Positions 25,401 to 40,400 of a stretch of 64,000 bases of DNA are shown piece after piece. The DNA comes from Streptomyces dysideae. GTDB lineage: Bacteria; Actinomycetota; Actinomycetes; Streptomycetales; Streptomycetaceae. Both the position numbers and the translations under genes were made by a program. Numbering within the stretch: position 1 is the first letter of the stretch; every line of letters begins with the position of its first letter. The notes under the pieces are model-generated. The model was not told where the DNA came from. It was given only the letters and a program-made list of their open reading frames with translations, and did not search any database. The stretch covers positions 27,771-91,770 of the forward strand of contig NZ_KQ949115.1 of assembly GCF_001514305.1 (NCBI RefSeq). The letters run 5' to 3'.

Positions 25401-28400
25401 CGCGTTGACCGTCAGCGGGTAGGCGTCCTCACCGGTCATGCCGCCGATGCGTTCCCGCAGGTGCGCGGTGACGGACACGTCGTACGCGCGCCCGCCGAGG
25501 CTGACGGTGAAATCCACGCCTGCGATCAGTTGCGACAGGTCGCCCTCCAGCACCGGTTGCGCGAAGGTCGTCTCGAAGCTCCGGTCGACGGACGACCAGT
25601 CGGCCTCGGCCCCGTTCGACAGCCACTCGTGCCACCGGCCCAGCGCCGCGCGCACCTGGTCGTGCACCAACTCCGCCCCCGGCAGCAGAACTCCCATTCC
25701 GAATCCCTGGCCACGCCGCGCCGCCAGTGCCAGCGGCTCCCGATCGTGCGGCGGCAACGGCGCGTCGAGCCGCGCCGGCCGGACATACGCCGACGTGGGC
25801 AGCGGCAGGTTCGCCTGGGCCAGCAGTGCCCGCACATACGGGCGTGCCTCCACCGGCCCCGCAAGGAACGGCGCCGCCTGCCGCAACGGCGGGGCGTCCG
25901 CACCCAGCAGGCGCCGTTCGAAGTCGGTCGCCTCCCGGCCCGGCACGCCGATCTCCGCTTCCACCAACTGCACCACATCAGGGATCCGGTGCGTCGACGA
26001 CCGGACTTCCGCGGTCACCTTCAACTGCGCCCGGTACCGCGCCTGATCGCTCGTCATGTTCAGCACGGTGTGGTTCATGGCCTGCTGGGAAAGCCCGTGT
26101 CCGGTCTTGCGGCTGAAATCACCGATCAGGGACCCAGTGGGCAGCCAGGTCGTGCTGCGGCGACGGCCACCGGCGGCCACCACCCCGACGGCCATGCTGG
26201 ACGTGGTGCCCAGCGAGTGGCCGAGCTTCAGGCCGACGCCCAAGTCCTCGCGGACCGCCACGTTCGCAGTGTCCCCGAGGTACTGCAGACGCTCGATCGT
26301 GGCGCGGATGGCGACATGGCCCGTGAAGGACTGCGTCGGCCCGAGTTTGAACCGGGTCCGTTCCGTGGTCAGGCCGTTGGTCAGCAGGTACCGGCTCCGG
26401 TTGCGGGCCGACCGCTCGTTCAGCCGGGGCAGCGCGTCCCCCATGACCTGCCGCACGGCGTCGGCGGGCAGCCCGGCCTCCCGCAGCTGCCGCTGCAGCC
26501 CGGCCGCCACCGGGATCAGGTCGATGGCGTTGAGCGTCTCGCGCGCCTGGCTCGGCCGCTGTCGCTCAGTGGGCCTGTCGCCGGTCAGCGGGGGGTTCTC
26601 GGGGGGCCGCGGTCCGCCTGGGGCGGTGAGTCCGGACGGGAAGTCGACGGTGACCCGCTCGGGCGTCGTCACGTCATGCGGCCGTTCCACACCGTCCACG
26701 AAGACGCGGACCTGGATCCCGGCACGGAATCGGGTGTTGCCGGTGACGAACAGTTTGCGGCCCGCCACGACGTCGCGCTGCAGCTCCGTTCCCTCCGACC
26801 GGACGGCCTCCGCCTCCAGCATGGGGAAGGCGGGCAGCAGGGTCCCTCCCGCCTTGCCCACACCGGACAGGACGGCAAGCGTGGCCGTGTCGAGGCCCTG
26901 CGCCTTCTCGAGCTCGGACTTCGCTCCCGAGGACAGGGAGGCGAACCCGACCTCGTACTGGCGCACCGCCCCCGTCGGCTCCACCGGTGCCGGCGTGACG
27001 TCCCGCAGCACCGGGCGCAGCCACACCACACGGTCGCCGCCCACGGTCAGCCGGCCCTGCCGCAGCGCGTCCGCCCAGGTTCTGGCGGTCGGCCCACCGA
27101 ACGACGCGGCCTGCTCTTCTGCCGGCCCCTCCGCGTGCTCGGCACCCTGGTGCGCCTCGCTGGGCTCGTCGGTCTCGCCACCCTCGCCCATGAGCAGTCG
27201 GCGCAGACCGTCACGGATCGCCTGGCCCAGTTCCGGACTGTCCTCGGGCCTTGCCACCTCGGACCAGATCCGGTTCGCCCACTGCCGCGCCGTCATCTCG
27301 TGCCAGTCGTCCGCCCGGACCACCGTGGCCTCGCCGAGCGCGTCCTGCCCCACGTACCACGGACTCTCCGCCGTCGTATCCGACTGACCGGACTGACCCG
27401 ACTGTCCGGTGCCGGCACCGTCGCCCGCGCCGTGCGTCGGTGGGTGCTCCTCAGGGGTCCGTAGGGTCTGTACGTCGTCGCCCGGCGAAGTCCGCTGTGT
27501 CCCGTCCGGCGCGGCGTCCTGCCGGACGGGCGAGGCGGTGTCCGCCGGAGGGAAGTCCACCGTGATCACCGCACGCCGCAGAGCCGCGGGCCCGTCCTGC
27601 GGACTCGTGCCCTCTGGAAGGTCCCGGCCACGCGACTCGGCGGTCACCAGGAACGCCTCGACCCCGATCGGGGCGGGCATGTCCTTCTGCGCCTGCCGCA
27701 GATGAACCGCCAACCGCTCGGTGAACACCTTCCTCACCGCGTCGGCACGCTCCTGACCGAGGCGCATCGCGCGCCCGAAGTGCGGCTGTCCCAGCACTGT
27801 GCCGTTGCTGTGACCCGTGATCACGACGGTCGGCAGCGGGCGGCCCGCCCGCGCGTTCGCCAGCCCCTCCAGCGCCACATCGGCAGCGAACGTGTTGACA
27901 GCCCTCAACTGATCCACCGCCAGGCTCCTCGCGCCACCACCGAACGTGACCTGCCGGCTGACCGGTTCCGTTCTGCGGGCCCCGGGCTCCTCCACCGGGG
28001 GCGGCGTATCCAGCGGTGCCTCACGCCGCAGCGCCTGGCGCGCCTCGGCATCGAAGACGTACCGGTCCCCGGTCAGCGTGTCGGTCAGCGAGAACCCGCC
28101 CGGCAGTCGGCGCGCGAACTCACCGTCAAGCGGGGCGAGGCTGTGGCCCTGGCCGTGGGACGCATCGGCGAGGACCAGGGTGAACCTGCCCGTGCCGGGC
28201 TCCCGGGCGATCCGGACACTGGCGCCCCGCAGTGCCGGGCCCAGGTCGTCCCCGGTGAGGGGGAGGACGGCCTCCAGCAGGCTGCCGTCGCCGTCGTACC
28301 GCCAGGAGGCGGCGGGCCGGCCGGGGGAAGCTCCGTCCTCCAGCGGGCGGACGGTGACGCCGCGCGGGGTACCGGAGGAGTCCTGGATCCGCTGGATGGC

Positions 28401-31400
28401 GAACCGGCCGCCGCCGGCGGGCGCTCCGGCGCGGTCGACGATGCCGGGCATCCGCCCGCCCGCGAGGTCGTGACGGAGGAAGACGTCGGTTCCGGGCAGC
28501 CGGATGTCGCGTGCCTGGCCGTGCCAGTCGGGTGTCAGTTCCCAGCGGAAGTTGCCGGCGGTGTCGAGGACCGTGTAGCCGCCGTCGGGCCGGAGCACCA
28601 CCTGACGGTCGGCGACCGGCGCCCCGGTAGTGGGGTCCACCAGTTCCAGGTGGGTGACCGTCTGCGGTGTCTCGGGGGCCTGTGCGTCCTGGGGGGGCCG
28701 GGCCTCGGCCTCGTTGATCCGTACCCGGAGCCCGTCAAGGCCGGGCACGGACAGCGGCAGCTCGCCGGGATCGCTGTCCTCGAGGATCGGATCGAGCGGG
28801 AAAACGTCGCGCAGCGGGCCGCCGAACTCGTCGGGCGGGAAGAGACGTCGCCACCTGTCGGCCCGGCTGAACAGCTCGACACCGCCGCCATCGGTCACGC
28901 GCACGACCGCTGTGTCGTCCGGGCCCGTCAGCACGGCACCTGTCTCGTCCAGCCGCACGGCGGTGCGCGCAACGTGGTCGATCTGCCAGTAGACGGCGCG
29001 CTCACCCGGCACGCCCATGATCTCTCCGACAACGCGTCCCGTGCGGGTGTCGACCTCTAGGCGTTCCAGCGGCCGTCCGGGCGTCGGCTCCTCCGGAATC
29101 AGGGCGAGCCGCTGAGCACCCAGCGGCTTCAGTCGCCACATGCCCTCCGTGGCCGGCTCACCCATCGCATCCAGCAGCCGCGGCGTCCCGTCGACGTCAC
29201 CGGCATCCGTGCGCAGATACCCCAGGCTCGCCTCCAGCCGCAGATCGGTGTGGCTGAGGGTGCCGTCCGGCGTGAAGTGGTAGCGGTGCCCCAGCTCCCG
29301 GTCGATCACCTGGAACAGCGCACCAGCGCCCTCGGCGAGATCCACATCCGCGGGTGCGACCCCGAAACGCCGCACCAACGTCGGACCACCGACCAGGTGG
29401 AACGTACCCTCCTCAGGCCGCTCCACCACCCGCAGCCCGGCCGGCTCCGCCGGGGCGTCGAACAGCGGCAGTTCACGCGCCACCAGCTCACCGGCGGCAT
29501 CGAGCTCATGCGCAAGCCCGGTCAGGTCGTCCACGACCCGGTGACCGCCGCCCGACGCGGGCACCACCGAAAAACGGCTCTGCCCGTCATCGGCACGCCC
29601 GGACACATACGCCTGAAGAGCCTGCAGGGCCCGGTCCTCCAGACGCTCCAGGGCCGCACCGCGCAGCGCGCGCACCACGCCGTGCAGCACGGCCGGGTCC
29701 ACCCCGGCCTCCCGCAGACCGTCCCGCGCCTCCGCGACCGCACGCTCCACCTGAGGCACCGTCAGCGGGACCTCGGGGCGGCCCAGCGCATCCGTCAGCT
29801 CACGCAGCTCGGCGATGCCCCGCACATCCGACAGGTCCGCCGCCCCGTCGGACAGCACAGGGGGATCGGCCATGCCCTCGGACGGGATCATGAAGAACAG
29901 GCCGTCCGGGACCTCCACGCGCAGCCGCCCGCGCGGACCCGTCAGCACCAGATCCACATCGGCCTTGTAGTAGCGATGCGGCCGGGGGTCCGCCGCACCA
30001 CCCGGGAAGGCGTCCAAGCCCTCACGGGGCTGTGCCGCCTCAGGCAGGGGCCGGCGCCCGATCAGGATGGGGCCCACTTCCACCTGGCCGCCGCGCCCCT
30101 CAGTGCGGCCCGATCCACGCGCGAAGGACCCCCATTCACTGATCGCGCGGTCGCCGTCGGAGGTGAGATCGGCGCCGCCGATGGGGTCGCCCGTCGCCGA
30201 CCAGCCGCGTGACGCGGCGGAGTTGTTCATCGACCACGCGTAGTCGTACGCGTAGTGGCGTGCCGTGAGCTCGGTGCCGCCTTCGGAGGTGATGGGCTGG
30301 ACCCGGGTGACGTCCAGACCAACGGTGACCGTGTGCCTGCCCAGGGATATCCGGTACTCGTTCCGCAGCAGTCCGGGCAGGTCGAGCCGGAGCTGGGGCT
30401 CGCTGGTGAGGTGCTCGTACCGCACCCCGTTCTCCCGGGTGGGGTCCAGACCGGGCACCTGCCAGGCACCGTCGGCGCCCAGGTCGTGCTGTTGCGCGTC
30501 ACGGACCGTGGTCAGCGCCGCCCACCGGCGCACCGCGGCCGCCGCGGGCAGCGCCCACGGGTGCCCGTCCTCCGTCAGCCGGGTCAGCACCTCCTGGTCC
30601 ACCTGCCGGCCCGGCCCCCGCTCCGCCGACGAGGTGTCACCCGTCTCCCAGACGACTCTGGTGCCGTGCGCGGGCGCGGGCGTCGGCAGCGGCGCGTCGT
30701 GCACCGCCAGGTGGTTGGGCACGAGCAGACGCACCTGACCGGTCACGGCTCCTTCGTCAGGGCGTCCCGGGGCTGGGAACCGCTTGACGAACGGCTCGTG
30801 CCGGTCCAGCCACTGCTCCGTGTCGCGACGGTGCCTGGCCAGGTCGGCCAGTCCCAGCGCGGCCCACCGCACCGCGCGCGCGGGTGCACTCAGCACCTCG
30901 GGCAACTGGGTGGTGATGCCCATCTCGATCCGGTACTTCTGCTGGTACGTGAACTCCTGTGAACCGTCGTGTGTGTCGGCCTGGTAGATGTCCCGCAGTA
31001 TGTCGGCCCGGCTGGAGCCCGTTGTGGTGCTGCGGTGGTGGCCCCCGCTCAGTTCCAGGCCTGCCCACTTGCTGGAGCCCAGGGCGAACCGGAGGTTGCC
31101 TCCCACGGTGCTCGTCCGGGTGGCCCGCACGTTCCGCGAGCTCTGGAGGTAGGACTCCGAGCGGGTCATCAGCCGCACTTCGGGCCGGTCCAGCTGGGAG
31201 ATCGCCTCGCCGGTCTCGGCAGTGACCTTCGCCCACAACCGCGTGACGCCGAACGCCGACGGCAGGTCCAGCCGCCGCGTTACGCCGTTGGTCGTCAGCA
31301 GGTGGAACTGGGTGAGCAGCGCGTCGGAGGAGAACGAGCGTTCCAGCTCCTGCAGCAGCAGGTTGGGCCGGTGCACCTCCGGCCGGCCCGGCTCGGTGCG

Positions 31401-34400
31401 CAGCAGCCCTTGCTCTGTCAGCCACTGCTTCATGCGGTCCAGGACACCGTCGGCGTCCAGCACCTCCGCATGACTCATCGTCGGCAGCAGCAACGGGTCC
31501 ACGAACCGCTCCGGATCACGCGGCTCGGCCGGGGTCATGCCCTCGGGCAGCGGCAGGCCCAGGTCGGTGAGCCGCCGCTCGGGCACCACGAACTCCAGCC
31601 CGTCCCGCACCCGCAGATGCCGCGTCTGGTGCGTCGCACCGCCGTACGGGCTGAACAGGCTGCCGTTCTTCCACCGGTACAGCGTCACCTCGAACACCGG
31701 ATCGGCACGGTAGGTGTGCGCCGGGCCCACGTAGCTGGCCCGGGAAATCTCGGCGTGTCCCGTCTCCGTGGCGCTCCCCCTGCTCCAGCCCCACTGCATT
31801 TCGCCGCGGACCCTGGCGAGGATCTTGACCGGTGCGTCCGGGTCGTCGGGGACGTGTCCGACCGTGAAATGGGGTCCGACCGCCAAGCCCGTGCCGACCT
31901 GGTGGCCCGACGACTTGCCGAGCCGGTACTTGACCAGGCCGCGGGCGTTCTGCCGCAGCTCCAACCCGTCGGTGTGCGACGCAATATGACGTGCGTCGTG
32001 AGCGGTCATCCGGATGCGCAGCGCCTGCTTCCACCCGTCCGGGCCCTTCGGCAACTCCACCACCCGGCCGGCCTCGCCGGTCAGCGCATTGAAGTGGACG
32101 GCCAGCTGGGTGGGGGAGAACAGCCGGGTGAGCTCGACCGGCCAGTTCCCCTGGTCCTCGTTCCAGTTCTCCGGCAGGCCATTGACGTCCTGGTACATCC
32201 GCGCGACCTCGGCCGGTACCAGGGGTGCGACCAGGAACGTCCGGGAGACGGCTGCCGCCCCGTTGTCCCGGAAGCCGACCGTCGGGGTCTCCAGGGTTGC
32301 CGGGGCCTCGTCCAGCGGCACCACCAGACCCGCCAGCGCCGCCTCCCGCTCGCGCTCCAACTCGTTCAGCGGCGTCTGCGGAACGTACTGGTGCGGCACG
32401 ACGACACTGGCCGTCAGCTCGCCCGAGGGCCGGTGGATCCACCACCGCTCCGCCGGACGGCCCTGGGGCCGCACCGACACCTCGTACACGACGTCGTACA
32501 CGTGCTCGTCGACCAGACCCGACGTCTCGGTGTGATGGGTGGACTTCGCCTGGCCGGCGAACGTGTGCTGGACGCCGCGCTCGAAGCCGCCCGAGAACAG
32601 CCTCACCGTGCCGATCCGGAAGTCCACCCACTTCTTCGCGCGCGCCTCCATGCTGGCCGCCACGAGCGCGCCCGCGCCCCACCCCGAACCGCGGTCGCCG
32701 CTGACCGTGGTGGCCTGGTAGGCCCGCGCGTTGACCGTCAGCGGGAAGGCGTCCTCGCCGGTCACGCCGCCGACACGCTCCCGCACATGCGCGGTGACGG
32801 ACACGTCGTACGAGCGCCGGTCCACCCGCACCGTGTGACGCAGACCGGCGATCAGCTGCGGCAGGTCGGTCTCCAGCGCCGGGCGCCCGAACCAGGCCAG
32901 CAGTTCCCGGTCCACATGGGACCAGTCGGTCTTGACGTCCCGGGAGAGCCCCTCGTGCCACCGCCGCAGCACGCCCCGCACCTGGTCGTGCACCAGCTCA
33001 GAGCCCGGCAGCAGAGTCTCCGTACCGAAGTTCTGACCACGTCGGCCGGCCAGCGCCAGCGGCTCCCGCTCGTGCGGCGGCGGCAACGGCGCGTCAAGCC
33101 GCGCGTCCGGCCGCACATACGCCTCCGGGGCCAGCGGCAGGTTCGCCTCCGCCAGCAGCGCCCGCACAAACGGACGCGCCTCCACCGGCCCTTCGAGAGA
33201 CACCACCGACTCCCGCAGCCGCGGCCCGCCCTCACCCAGCAGACTCCGCTCGAACCCGGCCGCCTCCCGGGCCGGCACACCGATCTCCGACTCCACCAGA
33301 CTCACCACATCGGGAATCCGGTGCGTCGAAGACCGCACCTCCGCCGTCACCACCAGCCGCGCCCGGTACCGCGCCTGCTCACCGGTCCACTTCAGCTTGG
33401 TGTGCGACGTGGTCTCCTCGGTCAGGCCGTGTCCCGTCCCCCGCGTCACCTGACCCGACACGCCGGCGAAGGGGACGAACGCGTTGACCTTGGTGCCACG
33501 CAGGACGGAAGAAACGGAAGAAGGTGTCTTCGACCAAAGGGGGCCGGCCTGCACACCTGCTGAGACGCCGCTGGTGGCTCCGTGTGTCCGAGCGGTGGTC
33601 ACGCTGGTCCTCGCGCGGTACCGGACCTCGGTCTCCGGGGCGTCCCCGACGTACTGCAGACGTTCGATCGTGGCGCGGACGACGACATGCCCCTCGAACG
33701 ACCGGCCCCGGCCGGCCGGGGCCCGCGTGCCGTCCGTGACCAGGCCGTTGCTGAGCAGGTACCGGCTCCGGAAGAGTGCCGCCCGCTCGTTCACCATGTT
33801 CAGCGCTTCGCTCATGACCCGCCGCACGCTCTCACCCGGCAGCCCGGCCTCCCGCAGCCGGCGCATCAGCCCCGCCACCACCGGGGTCAGATCGACGGCG
33901 TTGATCGCCTCGTGCGCCCCGCGCGCCCGCTGCCGTTCCCCGGGCTCCTCACCAGCCGGCGAAGCCGCCTCGGCCAGCCGCGGCCAGGCCGGAGCGGTGA
34001 GGCGTGCGGGAACGTCGACAGTGACCCGCCTGGCCGTCGTCACCTCGTGCGGCCGCTCCACACCGTCCACGAAGACGCGGATCTGCAGACCGCCGCGGAA
34101 CCGGGCGCTCTCGCCCATGCGCATCTCGCGGCGTACCGCGACGCCCCGGCCCCAGCCCGCCCCGCTCGACTGGGCCGACCTCGCGCCGAACACCGGGTTG
34201 GCCGGCCAGAGGGCCGTCCCCGCCTGGGCCGACAGGGTCACCGTGCTCATCAGCAGCGACTCGACGCCCCACGACTTGCTGCTGTCGGATTGCGCGTCGG
34301 ACGACAGCGTGGACGCGGTCATGTAGTAGGGCCGTACCACGGGGGTCTGTTCCGCCGACGCCGGAGCGATGTCGCTCAGGACCGGGCGCAGCCACACCAG

Positions 34401-37400
34401 ACGGTCGCCCGCCACCGTCATATGGCCCCGGTGCAGCGCATACTCCCAGTACGTGACCTTCCGCTCCTCCGGGGTGACCGAGCTCGGCGCGTCACCGCTG
34501 TGCTCGGCGCCCGGGGCGGGCTCCACGCCCGGGGCGTCCTGCCCCATCAGCAGGCGGCGTACACCGTCACGGATCGCCTCGGCCAGTTCCGGACTGTCCC
34601 CGGCGTCCGTCACCTTGGACGCGATCTCGTCCGCCCAGTGCCGCGCCTGCGCCTCGTCCGCGTCGTCCACGTGGGCCACCTCTACGACGCCGAGTGCGTC
34701 CTGGTCCAGGTACCACGGGTGTTCCGGCTGTCGCGACGGGGACTCGGGGGACTCGTCATTGACTGTGGCGTCGCGCTGGGTGGGGTCGGGCTGCTGGTCC
34801 GGTGTGGTGCCGGTGGTGTGCTGTTCCGGTGTGGGCCCGGTGGTGGGGGTGGCGATGTTGTTCTGGCCTGTCTCGCGGAAGGCGAGACGGGCTTCGGCGT
34901 CGAAGTACAGGGTGTCGCCGGTGACGGTGTCGGTGAGGGAGAAGCCGTCGGGCAGACGGGCGGCGTGGTCGCCTTCGAGCAGGGCGGCGGTGAGGGAGCC
35001 GGTCGGCTCCGGGGCGCCGGTGATACGGACGGCGTTCACCGCGGAGGTGATGTCGGTGGCCGGGACGCGGATCCTTCCCACCGTCAGACCGGCCAGCGGC
35101 GGCTGGAGGCCGTCGCCGCCCAGTGCCTGTTCTCTGGTGGTCACCCGCAGCCGGTTGGTGGCATCGAAGTGCAGCCTGGTGTTGGTGAGCTGGTTGACCA
35201 CGGTGAATCCGTCGCCGAGAGCGCCGTTGCCAAGGGCACCGGCCAAGGACTGCGGCAGGGACTCCACCCGGTACATCCAGCGGGTGCCCCAGCCACCGCC
35301 GGTCAGGGTGCGCGTCACCGTGCCGTCCGGGCGGTGCTCGGTGTGCACCCGCACGCCGGACAGCCCCTCGTCCAGGCCCTCGCCGGTCAGCGAGTCCGGG
35401 GTGTCCGGTGGTGTGGCGTTGCGGCGGGTACCTGCGGGTGTGAGGTCCTGGGGATCGGGGTGCCGGAACAGGACGCGGTCGCCGTCGGGGGTGGTGAGGG
35501 TGATGCCGCCGTCGGGGTTGGTGTGCACCACGGCGGTGTCGTAGCGGCCGGTGAGGGGTTCGGCCTCGGCATTCAGGCGGGTGGCAGTGCCCTTCTCGTG
35601 CTCGACCCGCCAGTACTCGCCCAGCAGCCTGCCGCGCTCGCCGGGCACGCCGACGGTCTCCCCCACGATGCGCCCGCTGCGGGTGTCCACGATCAGTCCT
35701 GCGTGGGGGCGCTCGGGGTCACCGTAGGCGGGGATGAGGGCCACTCGGTCGCCGTCCAGTTCCCGCAGCATGAACATGCCGTCGTCGGCCGGAACGCCCT
35801 CCGCGTCCAGCAGCACGGGCCTGCCGTCGCGCTCGGCGGCGTCCAGACGCAGATAGCCCAGGCTGGCCTCCAGCCGCAGATCGATGTGCGTGAGGGTGCC
35901 ATCGGCGGTGAAGTGGTAGCGGTGCCCCAGATCCCGGTCGACGACCTGGAAACGCGGCGGTGTGCGGTAGCCCTGCTGCCACTCACCCGTGCCGGCCTCG
36001 GCCGTACCGTCCTCGTCGGCACGCAGCCGGTCCGCCTCGCTCACGCGGAGGTCAGCGGGGTCGATGTCGGTGTGGGTGACGCCGAAACGCCGACGCTGCT
36101 CGTCGGTGCCGACCAGCTCGTACGGGCTCCTGGAACCGCCCTGGGCGGCGTCGGCGGAAGTCTCCGGAACGTCCCCGCCCCGCTCGGAGGAGCCCTCGAA
36201 GTCGCCCGAGACATCCGAGAAGTCCCCGTCATCGAAGAAGTGGCGGGTGGTGACCTTGACATCAGTCAACGCGTCGGGCACGTCCCGCAGGGGCACATCA
36301 TGGGCGGTCGCAAAACGTTCCGCGTCGAACTCGTGGCCGATGCCGGTCGCCTCGTCGATGACGGTGTGGCCCTCGTCCCAGGTCGGGGTGATGCTGAAGC
36401 CGCCCTCGTCGACCGACAGGTCACCGTCGAGACGCGCGTCGAGAACACGCCTGGCCTGGTCACGCAGCCGCTCCAGAGCCGCGTTCCGCAGATCGATCGC
36501 GTTCTCGTGCACCATGTGCGGGCTGATTCCGGCATCGCGCATCATGGCGCGGGCATCGTCGATGATCCGCTCGGCCCCATCGACCGTCACCGCAACCTCG
36601 GTGCGCTCGTTGCCGAGATTGTCGGTGAACTGATCCAGCCCCACGAAGCGGGAGAAGTCACCTCGGCCGACACCCGCTGCATCCCCGGCACCCGCACCGG
36701 TGGCGTCTCTGTCCCCGCCGACGTCTTCAGCCTCGCGGACAGTGTCCTGGAACATCCTCTCCAGCACCGGCGAGGACCCCAGCGCTTCACTCGCCTCATA
36801 CAGGGCTTCGTCCACCGGGGAATCACTGGCGGCCCCCCGCTCCGGAACCGGGCGCTCAGGAAGGGGCGCGGTGTCCGCGCTCACGGGGGGTCCGGCGATA
36901 CGGGCATCACCGTCAGCGGTCCAGCGCAGACCGGTGCCGGGATCGGTGATCGTGAAGCCACCCGGCGCACCACTGCCCCGCCCGCCGTCCACACCATCCA
37001 GAGCAGCGACGGTGAAACCGGCACCGACGGCAGACGAAGAGCCGACCAGCTCCAGGTGCCGGGACGCCGGAGCCGTGTCGGTCGCGGGCGTGCGCACATC
37101 ACGCACGCTCACACCACGCAGCGTCGGATCGAGGCCCGGTCCGGTGAGCGGGAGCCGGCTCTCCCGCGGATCGCCCTGCCCGTCATGACTCCACATGCTG
37201 TCGCCGCTGCGGACAGTGACACCCGTGACTCGGCCACCGGCATCCAGGTGATGCTCAACGGCATACGCGGCGCCCGCAGGGCCGCCCTCGCCCGTGACAA
37301 CAGCGGGACGCTCCCGACCGCTCAGGTCCTGACGGAGGAAGACGTCTGTTCCCGGCAGCCGGACATCACGCGCCTCGCCGCGCCCGTCGGGTCCCACTTC

Positions 37401-40400
37401 CCAGCGGACGTCACCGCCGGTACCGAGCACCGTGTAACCACCATCAGGCCGCGACTGCACCTCCCTGTCAGTGACCGGCACCCCAGTGACGTGATCCACC
37501 AACTCCACATGCGTCACTGTCTCCGGCGTCCCGTTTTCAGGAGCCTCGGCCTCGCTGATCCGTATCCGGTGCCCGTCCAGGCCAGGCACGGACAACGGCA
37601 CCTCACGGGAGGTCCCCTCCGGTACCGCCGGCATCACCGGCCTACTGCGCGCCGCCCTTGCCTGAGCCCTCTGCTCACTGCGCATGTCCCGGAGCGCGGC
37701 GTCAAGATCGAAATCGTCGTCCGTAGCGGCCGCATCGTCGGCCACCTCCGTACGCGGGCCATCGTTCTCCGCCCGTGTGTCTTCGGCCGGCCGGGGCGCG
37801 GCGACACCGGATGCGTCCGCCTCCGTCACCGGGCCAACGGTCAGGCCCGTCCTTGCCGGTACGGTCTCCGGGCCGTCGTACAGCCGGTCCGTGCCCAGCG
37901 CAGGCCTCTCGAACAGCGGCCTGCCCCGCTCGTCGGTCACTCGCAGGCCACCGCCGGGCCTCTCACTCACCAACACCTCGGCCACGGACCGACGCCCGAA
38001 CGGGCCGGTGACGACCACGTCCCGGAGCCGGGTGTCGAGGCGCGCGGCCCGCTCGGGCTGCCCCTCTTCGCCGGTGACCGGATGCGTGATCCGGGCGTAC
38101 CCGGTCAGGGTGCCGCGGCTGTTCCGAAGCGGAACCACTTCCTCCCGCAGGGTCCCGCGACGATCGCTCACCAAGTGCTGCTCCGGGGCGGCGCCCGGCG
38201 GGATCAGGGCCAGCTCGTCCACCTCCGGTGTCCTGACCCTCCAGCCGTCCCACGGCCGGCTCCCGGCGTCGACCAGCCGCAGCTCCTCACCCACCGCGCC
38301 CACGTCGCGACGCAGATACGCCCAGCCGTCCTCGAGCGGCACATCGTGAACGGTGTGCGTGCCCTCAGCACCGAACAGGTAACGCTGACCGTCCAGGGCG
38401 TCAACGGCCATGAACCGGCCGAAGAGCGCATCGGGCGAAGCATCTGCGATCGGCGTGACATCGAAGCGGGCGACGCGCCCGGACTCCCCGGCCAGCCGGT
38501 AGGTCAGGACCTCGTTGCCGTCGCTGTCCCAGCTACGGCCCACGACCGCCCGCAGGCCGTCCATCCTCGCCGGTGCGTCACCCAGCAGCTGCTCACGCGA
38601 CGTCCAGCGCTGCCGCGCATCGAACTCCGTCCGCAGCCCGGACGCGTCATGCACCGCGGCATGACCACCCTCCGGAAGCGGGGTGACGGTGAGGCCGGTC
38701 TCGCTGTCGGCGGCACGGCCTTCACCAGCGGACCGCACGAATTCCTCGACGGCGTGGCGCGCCTCGTCCAAGTGCCTCTCGTAGGCGGCGGTCCGCAGGG
38801 CCGTCGCCCCGGGCTGGAGGACGGCAGGGTCATGGCCCCGCATGGCCGCGTGCTCCCGCGCATCCGAGATCAGCTGCTCGGTCCGCGTGATGTCCAGCGG
38901 CTCCCCTGCATCGCCGGTCAGGACCCGGTCGAAGTCGGTCCGGACGTCCGCCGCGCCTGCCACGCCTGCCACGCCTGCCACGCCTGCCACGCCAGCAATG
39001 TCGGTCACGTCAGTCACGCTGGCATCAGTCACGTACGTCGCGTCGGCAACGTAGGTCACGTCAGTCACGTCTGTCAGCGGCTGATCAAGCAGCCCACGGC
39101 CCTCGGCGAGAACCCGGGCCGTACGGGCGTCGAGTTCGGCGTCCACCAGGTCGGCCACGGGCGGTGTGCCGTGCTCGTTCGGCGGCTCCTGCGCGTCATC
39201 CACCACGCGGCGCTTCGAGGGCTGCTCGTCCTCGGGCGCCACCTCACCGGCCGCACGCTTCACGCCACGCCACGCGACATCCGGGTCGGCGACGGCAGAA
39301 TCCCGTGCAGGCCGCTTCGCAGCCGTCTCCTCCCCGGTGTCCGGCTCGTCGGCCCGACGCTTCATACCCGGCCCGGCCTCGGGGGACAGCGGTTCCGGAG
39401 TGACGACACGGCCGTCGGCGTCCGCGATCCAGCTGCGGCCGGTGTCGGGGTCGGTGACGGAGAAACCGCCAGGCAGCCGGTCGGCGAGCTCCCCGGTCAG
39501 CGGAGCAGCGGTGAAGCCGCTTCCGGGCGCGGTGGACGAGCCCACGATCTCCAACTGCCGGGTCCCCGGGGCCTCGCCGACACCCGGCGTACGCACGTCA
39601 CGAACCGTCAACCCACGCAGGTCCGGGTCAAGACCCTCACCGGTCAGCGGGAACTGAGCCTCCCGCAGCCCGCGGTCCGCGTCGTAGCGCCACAGGCCGG
39701 CCGGCTCCAGGGACAGGACCGTCACCCCACCCGACCGATCAGCCTCCACGGCGAACCGGTGGTCGGCAAGCCACCCCTCGGCATCGACCAGATGCCACCT
39801 GCCGACCGGATCGCGGTGCAGGAACATCCGCGTGCCCGGCAGACGCGCCCCCCGGCCGGTCTCCTCCTCCGGGGCTTCACCGACAAAACCGTCATCGTCG
39901 CCGTCCTCCAGGGGCGTGTCGAGGACGCTCTCCTCCGGGATCGGCGGCAGCAGGAAGCGCGGCCCGTCCGGTGCGGTCATGCCGGTGCCCTGGTCGCCGA
40001 GCTCGCGGAGCGCGAGTGTCAGGGCCTCGGCGGACGTGCCGGCCTCGGTGGGGATCATGAAGTACAGGCCGTCGGGGACGTGTACGCGCAGCCGTCCGCC
40101 CGGCCCGGTGAGCAGGACGTCGACGTCGGCCTTGTAGTAGCGGTACGGCTTCGTGCCCCACTTACCAGCGGTGGGGTCCGGGGTCGTGCCGGGCTGCGGC
40201 CGGGCGCCGAGCATCGTGGGCCCGACTTCCTTCTCGCCCGGCCGTTCGACGGTGTTACGGGACCCGACCGCGATGCCCGCCCATTCGCTGATCGTGCGGT
40301 TCCCCTCGCTGTCGAGCCGGTCGCCGCCCAGTGGCTGGCCCGTGGCCGACCAGCCGCGTGTCTCGGCGGAGGTGTGTTTCGACTGCGAGGAGTCGTAGGT